Shown: positions 13,022 through 25,030 of the stretch, in pieces
Position numbering within the stretch: position 1 is the first letter of the stretch
Layout of the letters: every line of letters begins with the position of its first letter
Assembly (NCBI GenBank): GCA_014871385.1
Contig: CM026426.1
Coordinates: forward strand, 102,257,220-102,321,219
Direction: 5' to 3'
Length of the DNA stretch: 64,000 nt
DNA from: Ceratodon purpureus
Lineage: Eukaryota; Streptophyta; Bryopsida; Pseudoditrichales; Ditrichaceae
Notes under the pieces: model-generated
What the model saw: only the letters and a program-made list of their open reading frames with translations
Told to the model about the DNA's origin: nothing
The model's database searches: none
Translations under genes and position numbers: made by a program

Positions 13022-13404
13022 TTCTTGTCCATGGTTGTTCACAGGACCTCCCAGTCCGAAGTGCCGTCCGGTCCGCTCGTCCGTCCGTTAGGGGTCAGAA
13101 GAGGTCCGTTTGACCAAAACTTAGGGTTGACCGTCCCAATCTTGCATATATTGAAGATTATCTTGCACATATTGAAGATTATCTTGCACATATTGAAGAT
13201 TATCTTGCACATATTGAAGATTATCTTGCACATATTGAAGATTATCTTGCACATATTGAAGATATATAATTAGTAATTTTTTTCTTGTGGACCTCTATGT
13301 CTGATAAATGTCGGGAACCGACCGGTCCGTCCGTCCGTCCGAAGTGCCGTCCGGTCCACAAGATTCCGCCCATGTCCGTCCGTTATGACAACCCTGTTCT
13401 TGTC
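13022..13404. mobile_element. hAT-type MITE with perfect 8-bp target site duplication
   Basis: The element spans 13030-13396 (367 bp) and is flanked by the direct repeat TTCTTGTC (13022-13029 and 13397-13404). The left end reads CATGGTTGTTCACAGGAC; the right end read inward is CAGGGTTGTCATAACGGAC, an imperfect terminal inverted repeat starting CA-GGTTGT. Eight-bp duplications and CAGGG-like ends are typical of hAT elements. Inside are a direct repeat of GAAGTGCCGTCCGGTCC on both sides and a six-unit 21-bp tandem repeat. There is no transposase, so it would be mobilised in trans. Confidence 0.85.
13141..13266 (+). repeat. 21-bp tandem repeat, six copies
   Basis: Unit CTTGCACATATTGAAGATTA plus T; the first and last units are slightly diverged. 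It forms the core of the MITE. The open frames it creates on both strands (repeating ILHILKI or MCKIIFN) are by-products. Confidence 0.95.
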
Positions 13405-14383
13405 CTTTTCTCATTTCATTTTATTTTATCTTTCTTTGCCTTCATATTTCTTCTTATCCTTATTCATCTTCTATTTGATTACATGTTATCCAAATTAATT
13501 TTTTATTTTTTTACTTTTTCTTCTTTAAATTCTTGTTTTTTTTTCCTATCATATTTTTTATTCTTGTTCACGTTACACTTTTATTTTTATATTTTTTTCC
13601 TCAGCCATTCTTCTTTCTCGATATGTCATAGTTTTTATGGACTGAATAGATGGATAGATCTTCTTTAGGATTTCGGTGGTTGGTGGGACAAACGCTAATG
13701 TGGGTGTTAATGACTATATGTGGCGGGAAAAGATAGAGCGGGAAGGTTTCTGAGTGGAGGGAAACGATACCTTTCCAGGAGAATAGTCCGAGCGGGACGG
13801 AATCCAAAGCAATCAGATTGCCGCCTGAATGTGGCCATTTGGAAACAAATATAGAAAACATAGCTATTGTACCAAGCTAAGTCAAAGCTACACCTTTCCC
13901 TTGCTTGGTGTTTCTGGTCTCGGTTGTCCAAGAACCGCCCCATCGTCAGAACCTCTTGTATGCACCTTCTTGTACTTCCTCAATTCTCCTTCCCATCTGC
14001 TGCATGTTTGCTTTCTCTTCTTATTAGTCCATTGCTTTCATGATTGTGTGTTTCTTGCATAGTGATTTTCTAACGTTAACTCTTCTTCACAGTTTGTTTG
14101 CACTTGTTCATCTACATTGTACTGAATTTATTTGTTAGACTGAAGTGAATGTAGGTTGTATTTCCATGAACCAGTTCTCCTCAAAACGCGAGTTCTTTGG
14201 AGGTGGCTCACTGGACCAGCCTTCGAGTCTACCAAAACGACTGTAGGGCGCATCAATGGAGGAAGTAGATTCTGCAGAACCATGCACAATTGATTTACAA
14301 TTTTCTGTTAATATTATTTAAGTTCTACAATGCAACAATCTCTCCAATGTCCTGACCATGAACTTAGCTAAGGTTGCTCAAAT
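13405..14383. other. No gene seen
   Basis: Pyrimidine-rich and AT-rich sequence between the MITE and the 3' end of the SET-domain relict. I see no supportable coding frame or RNA gene. Confidence 0.4.
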
Positions 14384-15838
14384 TTATGCAACTGTTTCCT
14401 TGCGGATCCTGACTGTCGACTTGGAGGTATCACGATCCTTCTTTTTCATATTGGTTCTTCTTATCGACCTGGTCGGCTTCTCTTCTTTCTCTTGCACTCG
14501 CTTCTCTCGTTTTGACTTCAGTTTTATCTTCCGTTGCTTGTCCCGACACTTGCTACTCCCGCATCGGCATCTGAAGCTGGGTATATCCCGGTCATCAAAC
14601 TTAAAGTCCTCGCCGTAGTGCTGCAACACATGTCACCCGTGGATTAGTAACAGCTTCTAGAATTTAGTTTAGAATTTTTATAATAATAGAATCCATGCTG
14701 GACGATGTAGAGGTAGGGCCTAATGTTTGGTAGTGCTACTTACCCATGTCAACTCCTCTCCTGGGTAGATGTCACGTTTGGCGAAGAATGCAACGTGGTA
14801 GATACGGTCTTCTGTTGAGTGGAGTCGAGCAAGCATGTCGATGACGTTGGCTCCCTCGCACCTAAAAACAGTCAAAGTAATTTGGACTGCTAAGCACTAA
14901 GCACTGAATTCCACCCTAAACCAAGCATTGTGAGCTAGGACGGTCTATGCCTGTGGTTTAGAAATTTGGCAACATTGCCATAGTGAGTTGCATCGATACA
15001 TAGAGAGTTGTTGTCCGTGGCCATTATTTTTTATCGCCAACAAGTATCCAGCTGAAGAGTGTAGGTTTGCCTAAACGCAAGAAGCTTGTGCACCAAGTGG
15101 TTCCGTTCGATCAGTTCACCATTAGTCACAATCTCCCCCGCGAGCTCAAACAAAAACTTACCTGCCTGGATGTGCTCCACTGTCTGGAGACCCCAGCCTC
15201 GGGTAGAAGTATTGAAAATTTGCCAACGACAAAGCAATTTTTCGAAACAAATTATTTAATATCGCAAATTTCATAATGAAAACAATAACTCTGTAATCTA
15301 GTTCATTCATCCTTACCTGGACTTTCGTCATCATGCCATGTTGTATGACCCGGTTCCCACACTTTGAATGGCAAGCGCACATGGAGTTGCATTCCGTAAT
15401 AAAAGTCCTCTCTTGGTGACCACGACAAATTGTCTCCTCCTCACTAGTAGTCTCTTTGTCGTCATTCGGAAGACTGGAATAATAACACCCAGAACCTTTG
15501 TCACAATATTCCAAACTTGGTTTGTCATCCAACTTTGTCATGACCTCTGGCCGAAGGAGGCCAGCTGTGTCATATGCAAAATCCCCCGACTGTAGGGCGC
15601 ACGTACAACCAGACTTTCCGGAAGTCAGACAGTCGGAACTACAATCTAAACATCCTGCTCTAGGTTTGAATGTGTCTCCCACGGGTTTCCACAAGTCGCC
15701 ACCAGGCTCCTCAACTAACACCATGCTCTCTTTAATGTAGTAAAACTTAGGAAGGGGGATTGGATTACCAATTGGACCGACCACTTGCACGGGATTTCGC
15801 TCCAAGCCATGTCATAGGTCCGCAACCAATACATTACC
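14384..15838 (-). pseudogene. SUVR-like SET-domain histone methyltransferase relict
   Basis: Four exon-like blocks on the minus strand: 15317-15838 (pre-SET, with ECNSMCACHSKCGN and HGLERNPVQVV), about 14951-15230 (SET start, RGWGLQTVEHIQAGKF, then CIDATHYGNVAKFLNHR), 14744-14861 (CEGANV to AFFAKRDIYPGEELTW) and 14384-14620 (HYGEDF, then post-SET CRCGSSKC). The order matches plant SUVR-type H3K9 methyltransferases, which act in chromatin silencing. Damage: TGA at 15812, TAA at 15031, a GC donor after NHR, no visible acceptor before RGWGL, and LTWHYG where LTWDYG is usual. The longer N-terminus found in SUVR proteins was not found. It is probably a decayed duplicate rather than the working host gene. 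Confidence 0.75.
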
Positions 15839-16120
15839 CTGTTTTGACAAGGCAGATTTTAATTCCCTTAGAATTAGTGGATGGGGTGACTTGTTTTGGC
15901 ACGTGATGGAATACATACAAAAAAGTCAGAGTATAGAGTAAAAAACCAATTATTAGAATGAATAAAAAACATATCAGAGTATAGAGGAAAAAACCATTGA
16001 CCCAAAGGAGCCCAGGTATGTATAACTGAAGATACGAAGCATAGTGTACAAAATTTTTTTGCACCCATACTCAACTGCCTTCACAACTCTACACAATCCT
16101 GCACAAAACTACTACAACAG

Positions 16121-17195
16121 TTAGTTAGAGGACGCCAATACAATGTTCACCGGCTTGAGTTTTTTTCCACTTAGGTTGCCTTCGGGACTTGCAACATCGG
16201 GGCAGCTACGAAGAGTAGGGATCTCCTTCGACTTTCTTTTGCTTGATTTCTTCTGCCCACCAACTGCCACCTCACGAACCTTTTTTCTGTATTCTTCCCT
16301 TGCACTTCCGCTTGATTGCCTTCTCATCACCTTCACCTCCTTGGACCTCATCTCCTACGTCGGTGGATCTTCTACTGTCCCGAGTCCTCTGAACTGACCC
16401 CAGCTCTTCGCCACCTACTCTTCCAATCAGACCTTGTCCCTCCAGCTCCTCCTGCAGCCTCCTCCCTTCTAAGGACTTTCTTGTCCCCTTCACGTGTTTC
16501 TCCTTGGCGTGGTTCCCAACACCTCTGGCCCCCTCCTCTTCCTCTGCCATTCCCTTCATGACACCCGGATTCTCTCCTACATGACAGGCCTTGTCTTGGT
16601 TGGTGGGCACTTCCACTGCCATGTTCAACTGGACGAAGGAGCTCCAAGGCCTGCCCCATATTTCCAGACTGTCTTGTTCCAGCACCTTCTCTTGCCCCTT
16701 TCTAACCCCTCGTCTCCTACAACCTTGACTACCTGAACAGCATCCCCTACCTTACCCTTAGTCTCCCCTCCTCCTTCTATTTCACTATCCAGCTCCATGT
16801 TACTATCTCTCTTAACCTTCCCGGCCCCTTGTACTATGTCCCGTCTTGGCTCGCCTTCTTCACTTGGATCAATCCTCGGTTCTACTCCACGTGGGCGTTC
16901 TACGATTTCTCTGTCTTGGGCTGCCACCATCTGAACAGGTGGAGTCTGAATCAGACCCTCATCCCGGAACTTCTTCTCGATGTCCATCCTCACTCCATTA
17001 TTCTCTCTTGGTTCGTCTTCTTGGAACTGCAAAACCTGGGGACTGTGGCCACTTTCTCCCTCATCATCTTCATTGTCGCTCTCTTCACTCTCAATGTTGC
17101 TGCCACTTACTGTAGTACCCAAGTTGGAGGATAGATCAGGACATTTCTCTGAGGCAATCTCACGTGAACAGTTAGAACATAATACCTTGTAGACA
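16121..17195 (-). other. Acidic, low-complexity coding-like region, possible 3' exon of RING gene 2
   Basis: Several overlapping minus-strand frames give charged, disordered sequence (for example ESEESDNEDDEGES, and later a Lys-rich block). The frame shifts near 16660 and 16330. It follows a GTATGC donor at 17294 and a possible acceptor near 17235. I cannot tell whether it belongs to RING gene 2 or is a separate relict. There is no recognisable domain apart from a Cys pair near 17170. Confidence 0.35.
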
Positions 17196-17280
17196 AATCA
17201 CACACTTTCCATTCATTCGGCATTTGAATTACAACTGAAATACAATGTGTACTATATAATATAATACCTCATCAGTGAAG

Positions 17281-20200
17281 TTAGAATTGCATACCTTCGG
17301 GTTCAAAGTCTTCCTCTTCCGAATCTTCAATGAACTCGGGCTCATTCACCTTTGATTTCCCGCGTGAATCCTTCTGAAGGCACTCGTAAACCATCTCCGG
17401 AGGTAGTCGAGCTCGTGCTCCAGATTTCCGTCCCTCAGATCTCCTGATCGACGTTCCAGACCTTGTGGTTGTCTGATTAATCTTCACGGGACTGTCCACC
17501 ACCATCTTACCTCCATCCTCCTCTCGGACCACCTGTAGACTGCTTGTAAAAGTTTCTGCACCGGCAGAGTCTCTTAAACGCGTAGATACAGCTTGACTTT
17601 GCTCTCCAGCAGTAGCAAGCTCGTGAGAAAGGCAAGACACCGGTTTCAATGACGAATCTGTCATCAACCCAAACAATCTGAATTAACAAGTAGTTTGAAA
17701 ATACAACAATGTACTATTAGTATGTCTACTATAGCAAAAACTACTATTAGTACTTCAGTACCAAGTAAACCTCGGTACTTTGCTAGTACATCATACAAAT
17801 AATGTACTATTCTAGAGCAGCGTAGTACTATTTTGCCACCTAAGTACTAGTACAACTGAAAGAAGAACTAGTAAGTAAGCTTTGTATTTCAGATATATTA
17901 TCACTCATACAAAGAGTACTATGCTGTACTAATCTAATAATTGAAAATGAATACATAATGTACAACATATACAACTACTGCGTCAACATTTGAATTTACC
18001 AAAAGTATTTGATGTACACAAATTATACGTAGAAGGCAAAATGTACATGAAAGTACAAAAAGAATACAATAAGTAAAGAAAACAAAAAAACAAAAAATGC
18101 ATCCAAGTACAAAAGCAATAAACTGTAGAGGGGAGTGTAATCTTCCTTGAGCCTCTGCAAGACAAGTACTTGTGATTAGTAACTCTCTGTTGTAAGGGAA
18201 AACAAAAAAACGCTAAAGAGTACATCTTTAGTACTATCCCTAATACTAAAAGGAATATAAGTACTATAAGCTCTACGTCCCGTAGAAACTTGAAGCATTT
18301 AGGCAATACCTCAAAACAGGTTGGTAGGATGGCATTTGAAATAAAAACCACCATAAGTACTGACCTGTGTTAGGACATCGCAGACGTGCTCGTTCAGCTC
18401 GTTTAGCAAGCAACCGCGCCACCTCCTCATCACACAAGGTCATTTGCGCAGCAACATCTTCAACAACAAGAGTACCTGGACCTCCCCACCCAAAACTACA
18501 GTGCCAATCTGGGTCTAGCAGTTTATCACTACAATTAGTTGCGGCACACTTGTACCCACTCTCGTAGGTCACCTTTGCGCAGAAAGGGTGATACATGTGC
18601 TTACAGCTCGCTATGACTATATCACTCTTCGGGAACTTGAAATCGCAAAGGGCACACTTGGTGGTTTTCAAGAACCTGCGCTTGGGAGACAAGTCTTCAC
18701 CAAATGCGGAATCAGGGTAAACAAGTGGCACAGGGTTGAGGCTCGCGGATTGCCTCCCATATTTGATGCGATTGATCTCCGCCTTCACCCCTTCACACAT
18801 CTGCGAGTTCTGCTCCCACAACCTATGACACTCTATTGCGGCTAAATCCCTCTATAGCGCCTCCGCCTCCTTCTTTCCTAGAGCTTGCTTCCGTTCCTCC
18901 AACAACTCAACTAATAAACTCAACTTCGCTTCGTTTCCCGGATGTGCCACGTCCGCATTTTGAAGAGAGGCCAAATTAGCCTCATAGGACTCCACCATCA
19001 AGAGTGCAAGTCGCTGGTCCTAAGCAGCTCCTTCCTTACCCTTCTTTGCCAACTCCTTGTCCAACTTCAACCCCTTTATCTCCATTAGTAACACAGCGTG
19101 CATTGTCTGGAAATACTCCAGCTTTGACATCGATGTTATTCCCCGGTCCTCTACCTTCACCGTCGACTTAGCAAATTCCCCTTTCGTCTCCATTTTTCTA
19201 CTGTTTGGAAAATTGCTAGGTGCCGAGATAGCCCTCCTCTACAAGAACACAGATACTCAAAAGAAACGAATAGATAGTTAGAAACAATGCTTTTAGAATA
19301 TACATTACATCCAGACAGTAACATAAACCAAAGAAATTAACCTTAATCACAATAGACATATATCACAATGCAATTCATTTCTATTGAACGGGCTAATGCA
19401 ATGCGAAGTATTGACCAACTTAGACTCCTATAACAGTGACCCATTAAATCCAATGTTTTCTATTCAATTCTCTAGCAAACTAGAAATTGAAATCATTCCA
19501 TTGTCATTGCAATGTCTTCCATAACATAAATTGTAATCATGCATACTAATGTAAAGCAGAAAATAAAGAAATAACATACATAACAGGAAAGAATTTCAAG
19601 GAGTTTAGTTTACGTACCTTGGTGGGCATCGCAGCCTCCATTCCGACACTCGGCTCCAACTTCACCGCAGCATCAACCTTCAAACTCCTCCAAGTCCGCT
19701 TTGTAACCTTCCCACTCGTATTGATAGCGAATTGGAGCTTGGAATGATCCTGCTCGTACTTCCTCCGCAGGCTGTGATTGGTCTCTTGGCCATACAACGC
19801 CCAATTAACCAAGTTATTCTGATATTCCAAGACAATGCCAACAGCAAATTGTTTGGTCACGCATCTAGGTATCTCTTTAGGACCGTGTTGATACACGATT
19901 GGATGCATATACTTGATACAGTTCACTATCTCCCACACCTTGCATACTGACCACGAATATCCACCACGCCCCTTCACCCCGTCCGACTTCAACCCAAACT
20001 CGAGCATTGTCTTGTCGCTGATGTCCTTATCCTTCCGACAATGATGGGGATTGATTGAGTTCGGCCCGCAGTCCAGATTGTACCTGTCGCGAAAGTCCTC
20101 CCAAGTTAGCACATCCGGAGGAGATTTTTAAGCCATCTATCAACTCCTGCAAGTCGTCGATGTCGAGAAAGCGCTCCTCCTCCTGCACAGACATCCCTGG

Positions 20201-20331
20201 TGCTTCACTGCCCCCGACTTAGTCTTATCGACCTTCATTCCCATCCCAGATCCAGCACTCCCTCTAGACCTATTCTTTCCATCCCTCGAAGTTGATTTTA
20301 CCCCTTCTAAACCCCCGGACTTCCTCGACAT
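17281..20331 (-). pseudogene. RING-family gene 2, three or more exons, decayed
   Basis: The proposed exons keep frame. Exon A (to 19618) carries a basic N-terminus from ATG 20331 and the family module: SPPDVLTWEDFRDRYN, VKGRGGY, then TKQFAVGI and LVNWALY. Intron 19239-19617 is phase 0. Exon B (18365-19238) is a coiled coil with TAG at 19020 and 18852, then the finger CALCDFKFP and SCKHMYHPFC. A phase-1 intron (17658-18364) leads to exon C (17281-17657), Ser- and acid-rich. A frameshift in an A run near 20120 separates the start from the module. The phase-1 intron falls after the PN motif, exactly as in gene 3. A ubiquitin-ligase-like role is only inferred from the finger. Confidence 0.7.
17658..18364 (-). 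other. GTAC-rich intron of RING gene 2
   Basis: Minus-strand GTCAGT...GACAG intron of 707 bp with about 20 GTAC words (roughly 3 expected by chance), mostly as AGTACT or GTACTA. Confidence 0.75.
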
Positions 20332-20375
20332 TGCTAAACACTTGATACGACAAGATCCCTGCTCCAAACTTATGC

Positions 20376-20393
20376 AAACCCTAAACCCTAAAC
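20376..20393 (+). repeat. Short telomere-type box
   Basis: AAACCCTAAACCCTAAAC: two and a half units of the plant telomere repeat, about 50 bp upstream of the proposed start of RING gene 2. Such boxes also occur in plant promoters. Confidence 0.7.
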
Positions 20394-20599
20394 AAATATT
20401 CCAGCTCTTACCCTAGAGGAGCAGCTAAACCTTATCGCAAACACTTACGAGAAAACAATAAAACTGCGACAATAGACTCTAACTCTATATCCTCAAACTT
20501 TGAATACCTATTTGAGCTATTTCACCCAATAACAGACCACATCTCCAACAAATGAAGACCTTAAACAATGAAGCACAAACAAGTGAAATACCAACCTAA

Positions 20600-21035
20600 A
20601 CCAAACTCTAAGCAAAACACATGCAACCCCCAAAAACTCTAACTTTCAATCCCTCAGTCCTCACAGAAACCTCTAATTCTCAAACCATCTAACACTTGAT
20701 CCCTCTATCTCTCACAAAACCTCTAACCCTCCATCTGAGCTAACAACACAGTAGTAAACAACACAACAGATAACCCTCCTCTCCAAAACTCGCAACTTCT
20801 AAGCAGATTGCAAAACCAAACCTAAGCAAAACACACGCAACTCACAAGAACTCTAACTCTCAATCCCTCTATCCCTCACATAAACCTCTAACCCTCAAAC
20901 CCTCTAACACTCGATCCCTCTATCCCTCACAAAACCCCCTAACCTTCCATCTGAACTAACAACACAACAACTAACATCATAACAAAAGACCCTCCTCTTG
21001 AAAAATCAAAACTTTTAAGCAAATTGCAAACCACA
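20600..21035. repeat. Tandem duplication, about 214-bp unit, two diverged copies
   Basis: Unit 1 (about 20600-20813) and unit 2 (about 20814-21035) share the ordered landmarks AGCAAAACACA, CAATCCCTC, AACCTCTAA, TCCATCTGA, CTAACAACACA and AACCCTCCTCT. It lies upstream of RING gene 2 and is non-coding. Confidence 0.75.
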
Positions 21036-21789
21036 AAACACAACCGAGACTAGACCAACACCACCAACACCAACGAGACTCGAGAAATCTGGAGGTGCGA
21101 GACGATGACTACCGGCTACAACAGGTAAGACCCAATCCAGTTACCTGAGACCATCGGTCAAGTCCAACGTTATTGGTCGATCTGAGCATGCGTGTAGGTG
21201 GATGGCGGTGGTGATATCGACCGCTACGGTTATCCAGAAAAGTACGACAGATACTTACTAGCATAAATGTACTACAAAAGTACTTCTAAAATCTGCCCAA
21301 AGTGTACCTGGTGTAGTGTACTCTCACCCGATAGTAATATGCTAAAACCTAACCTCTGAAGGAAGAGATAAGGGGAGTACCTGTAGTACAAACTTGTACG
21401 CACTCTACAAATCTAAGTACCGCTGTAGATAGATAATCCCACCTACCACAGCCACAAAATAATATTATGAAGATGTAAACTATGCAACAAGATTGTGCTG
21501 CGCAAATCGACAGCTGCAATGCCAAAGTATGCAAACCCAAAGAAGAAAATGCCAATTATACGATCTAAATCCGAAGTTAAATGTCTTACTAACTCTACAA
21601 ATGCTACAACCCTAACTCTGGAAATCAATCAAACGCAGCCCACGAAAACTCTACAAAACCTTGACCCCTCCATGTTAGCAATCTAAGCATTGCAAAATTT
21701 TAAATATCAAAACCAATGCAAGAGGACACACAAATGACGCACCTTAATCTAGCTCAATAGAATGCAGTAGCTGAACTCGCCTCCCTTGC

Positions 21790-22085
21790 TTGCGCCGGCA
21801 TGTAACTAAATCTAACCAAGAACCGACTCCTCACCTACTCACTCTCCGCCAATTGCCTCGCTATGAGCACCTCCATCTCTACTGAGAGTTGCTCCGCTTG
21901 AAAGAGCTCATTGCCGCACTCCCCCAACTACTTCTGTCTAAAGAAAGGAAGCACGTAACCAACCTTCGAGAGTAGGTACAAATCAATGTGACGATCCTCT
22001 CTCCTGGCAAGGCAGACGACGTTCGGCACTCGCGAGACCAGCGCGCAAAGGTATGGATACAAAACTCTGGTTCCCCCGACCCAAG
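21790..22085 (-). pseudogene. Fragment of an unrecognised coding sequence
   Basis: The minus strand carries a coherent frame of about 95 codons including VPNVVCLARREDRHIDLY, SKVGYVLPFFRQK and VLIARQLAE, broken only by TAG at 21928-21930 and 21835-21837. The second half is helical and charged. I do not recognise the family. It has the same orientation as RING gene 2 and lies 1.5 kb upstream of it, so it could be an upstream exon or a separate relict. Confidence 0.45.
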
Positions 22086-25030
22086 GTGCGAGACGACTAC
22101 GACCGGTAGTAATCAGTGAGATTGCATTCTCACCGGGTTGTGCCAGTTAAACCAGTGCCACCGTCGGTCACCGGTTGCCCTCCTCAACAAACCCTTGGTC
22201 ACTGGTTGCCCATGTATGCGATTTGACGGATTGCATCACTTCTAACCGCCAGCTCCGGTTGGAAAGGGATCAATGCAGGGCAGTACTACATGGTTGGTGC
22301 ACAACTGTCATCCGTTTGACGATAAACTGTTTGGAATTGGATGAACTTGTGATAAAACTTCCAAACACGTTATGGAATTCACTTTAACATTGTAAAAATT
22401 AATCTTGAAGTAAATTGAATCTCAAAGTAGTCATTGCCAATATATTTAATTATAATGTAGTACATTGAAACATAGTGAAATATAGTTATTACAATATTTT
22501 TATATAATGGAAATATATTGTGCTGAAATTGAGATGTACAATGTATAATGGAGACATTTAGCTAAGATAATTCGTGAATAATATATATTTTGACCAAGGA
22601 GATTGAGAAGAAGATACTCTATAATAATTCAAAAACCCGAAGATTATTAGTGAATCATAGTACAATTATTAAAAAAAATGTAATAGGCTATTTAATAAAT
22701 TAATAGTTGTAAATATCCAGTGTAATTTTTTTCCTTTCCGTACTTGTTCTTGTTTATATTTGTGCATATAAGTATATTCCTTTTTCAACGCTATGGGAAT
22801 TTATTTTTTTATTTTTGTCCCAATTATTAATCAATTTATGAATTAATTTTAAAGTATGCATAGTAATTTTAGGAAAAAACATATTCATAATAATTCAAAT
22901 AATATTTACATATTTACAACAGAATATTAGAAGATCATTACATGCTAGAGTTTTGAACGTGAATTTACATGATTTCTTCATTTTTACTACGAACTATGCT
23001 TTGATAATTTAACCCCTAAAGTTCCGAGGGTATTTTTCATCAAAACATCCTCAAAACAACCCCTCTTCAAAGCAAGGTGGATTTTGCAAACTTGGGGTCT
23101 TTTTTAGAACATCTAACAATAAGATCTTGTAGCTAACTTCTATGTCTACATGTCCACCAAATCTCACACACTCATTCTTCACCAATTGCAAGATGATAAC
23201 GTTCAAAGTTGAAAAACAAGTTTTTTTTCCTAGCAAAAAAAGGGGACAACAAAGTTTTGAAGGCCCAAAAAACCATTTTTTTGCATCATGGATTTTGGGG
23301 GTTTTGATGTACGTCAAAGAAGACAGAGTTAGCTAATTGTTTGAAGAAAATTATATTCAGAAAAAATTGTGGAAAGTTGCCAAAAAAATCATTTTCCGCT
23401 AGGCGGTATACTGAAATTCTCAAACAAAGGCTGTTTTTGGACAATAAAAATAGCATATGAAAAAAAATTCGATTAAAAATCCGAACGGTGGGAACATGCT
23501 CTCCTGCCTTCTCTATACATAGAAAGTTTTATTTTTTAAAAATATCAAGATCTCAATTTTTGGTGGAATTTCAAAGTTTTGTCTTTGGGCAGATTTTGGC
23601 AGTTTTGGGCAGTTTTGGGCCGAATTTGCTGCATTCACAATGGCTTAGAAAAATTCAGCAGCTGCCCAACAAGCAGCGTTTGACACTTAAACCTTCATAA
23701 CTTTTGATCCCGATGTCGGAATTGAAAAATAAAAATACCCACACGAAGATCTCCAAACGGCCCACCTTCAATAAAATTTCAGAAAATCTTGATATAAATT
23801 GCATTCATAGGTTCATGACCAAATTCCAAAAAAGCCCAAATGTGCAGATTGTCCTCTAGGGGTTTAAAAAAAAAAAAAAAAAACTCTCCCAAAGTTCTTT
23901 TCACCCTATTGGAATTTAATCTGAACTAAATGTAAAATGAATATTTTTTACTTTTAGATTATATTGTACACTGAATTCTAGAATAAAACATTGTTAGATC
24001 GGAAGTGATGAGAAACCGAACGCGATGACAACAAATATTCTTATAATAACCATTATAACTTCTACAATATAGATGGAATATTTTCACTGATTTTGATAAT
24101 GTTGATTTCAAGAATTATCATTTTTGTCATACAATGTAAAAAACCATAGATATAACATCTTATATTTTTAAAGATTGGAAAGACCTCAAATTAGTCTTGA
24201 AGAACAATACATAGTCAACTTTATTTAGCTCATAATTTCTAAAATTTCTTTGAAAAAACGTTTTATTTATCATGAAGAGGAAATCCTTACGCGGCTTTAA
24301 GCGTCCTCCAATGGGAGACCTGGTTGGTGGGCCTAAGTTTATCGCCAAGTTGCCAGCTGTGAGCTCCATTGGATAACCCCAAAAGGTAACGCCCTTGTCT
24401 TGAAATAGGTACACTATGTGCTGTTTAGAGACAACACATCATGTGCCTTGCCTAGATACACCATTTGATAGTGGTGGCAAGTTCGACCTTACTAGATATT
24501 GACTCACCAAAAGTTTCCAAATATATATTTAGGCGATGTGGCGCACTATAGAGCTTCGTGGTGACGCATTACGTCATCACCATATATGCATAACAAACCG
24601 AGTCACGAAGTGGGAACAATATCAGATAAGAAATTGTACAGGTTTTTATACTAATGTGTACAATGTGTACCTTGCTTTGTTCGTTGTAGACAATATAAGG
24701 TACTTTTTGTATCACGAGTGGTACTTCCTTGCAAGTCGAAGTAGACTTTGAGCCCATGGAAAACAGATCCAAATTTGGAGTTATGATGAGAGCTGGAAGT
24801 GGACGTTGAAATGTTTTAAGGGCGATACCACCATCTTATCAAACATTGTGGCACAAGAATTGGTTGATGTTGGTGGAAAGTTGATTAAATTAAATCTCAG
24901 TCACACAATAATAGGTGGCGCCAATACTCAAAATTGACCCAACTGTGGAAAAAACAATAATCAACATGGAGATAATTCAGTTTCTCCAAGAACGAACACA
25001 CTCCCACCAAACTGAGTAAGTTCCCTGAGG
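22086..25030. other. Long AT-rich stretch without a gene
   Basis: From 22400 to 24160 the sequence is very AT-rich, with a poly-A run at about 23866-23883. From 23050 to 23850 it has a more even, repeat-like composition with a few open frames but no domain. From 24160 to 25030 there are scattered short frames only. It could hold old, unrecognisable repeats. Confidence 0.4.

Noticed and set aside
13025..13273. Open frames on both strands repeating ILHILKI or MCKIIFN
   Set aside because: Direct result of the 21-bp tandem repeat (a multiple of three) in a MITE.
17281..17676. Acidic exon at 17.3-17.7 kb as the N-terminus of the SUVR-like gene
   Set aside because: Its acceptor at 17658 joins in frame to the donor of RING gene 2 at 18365, at the same phase-1 position as in RING gene 3, so it belongs to RING gene 2.
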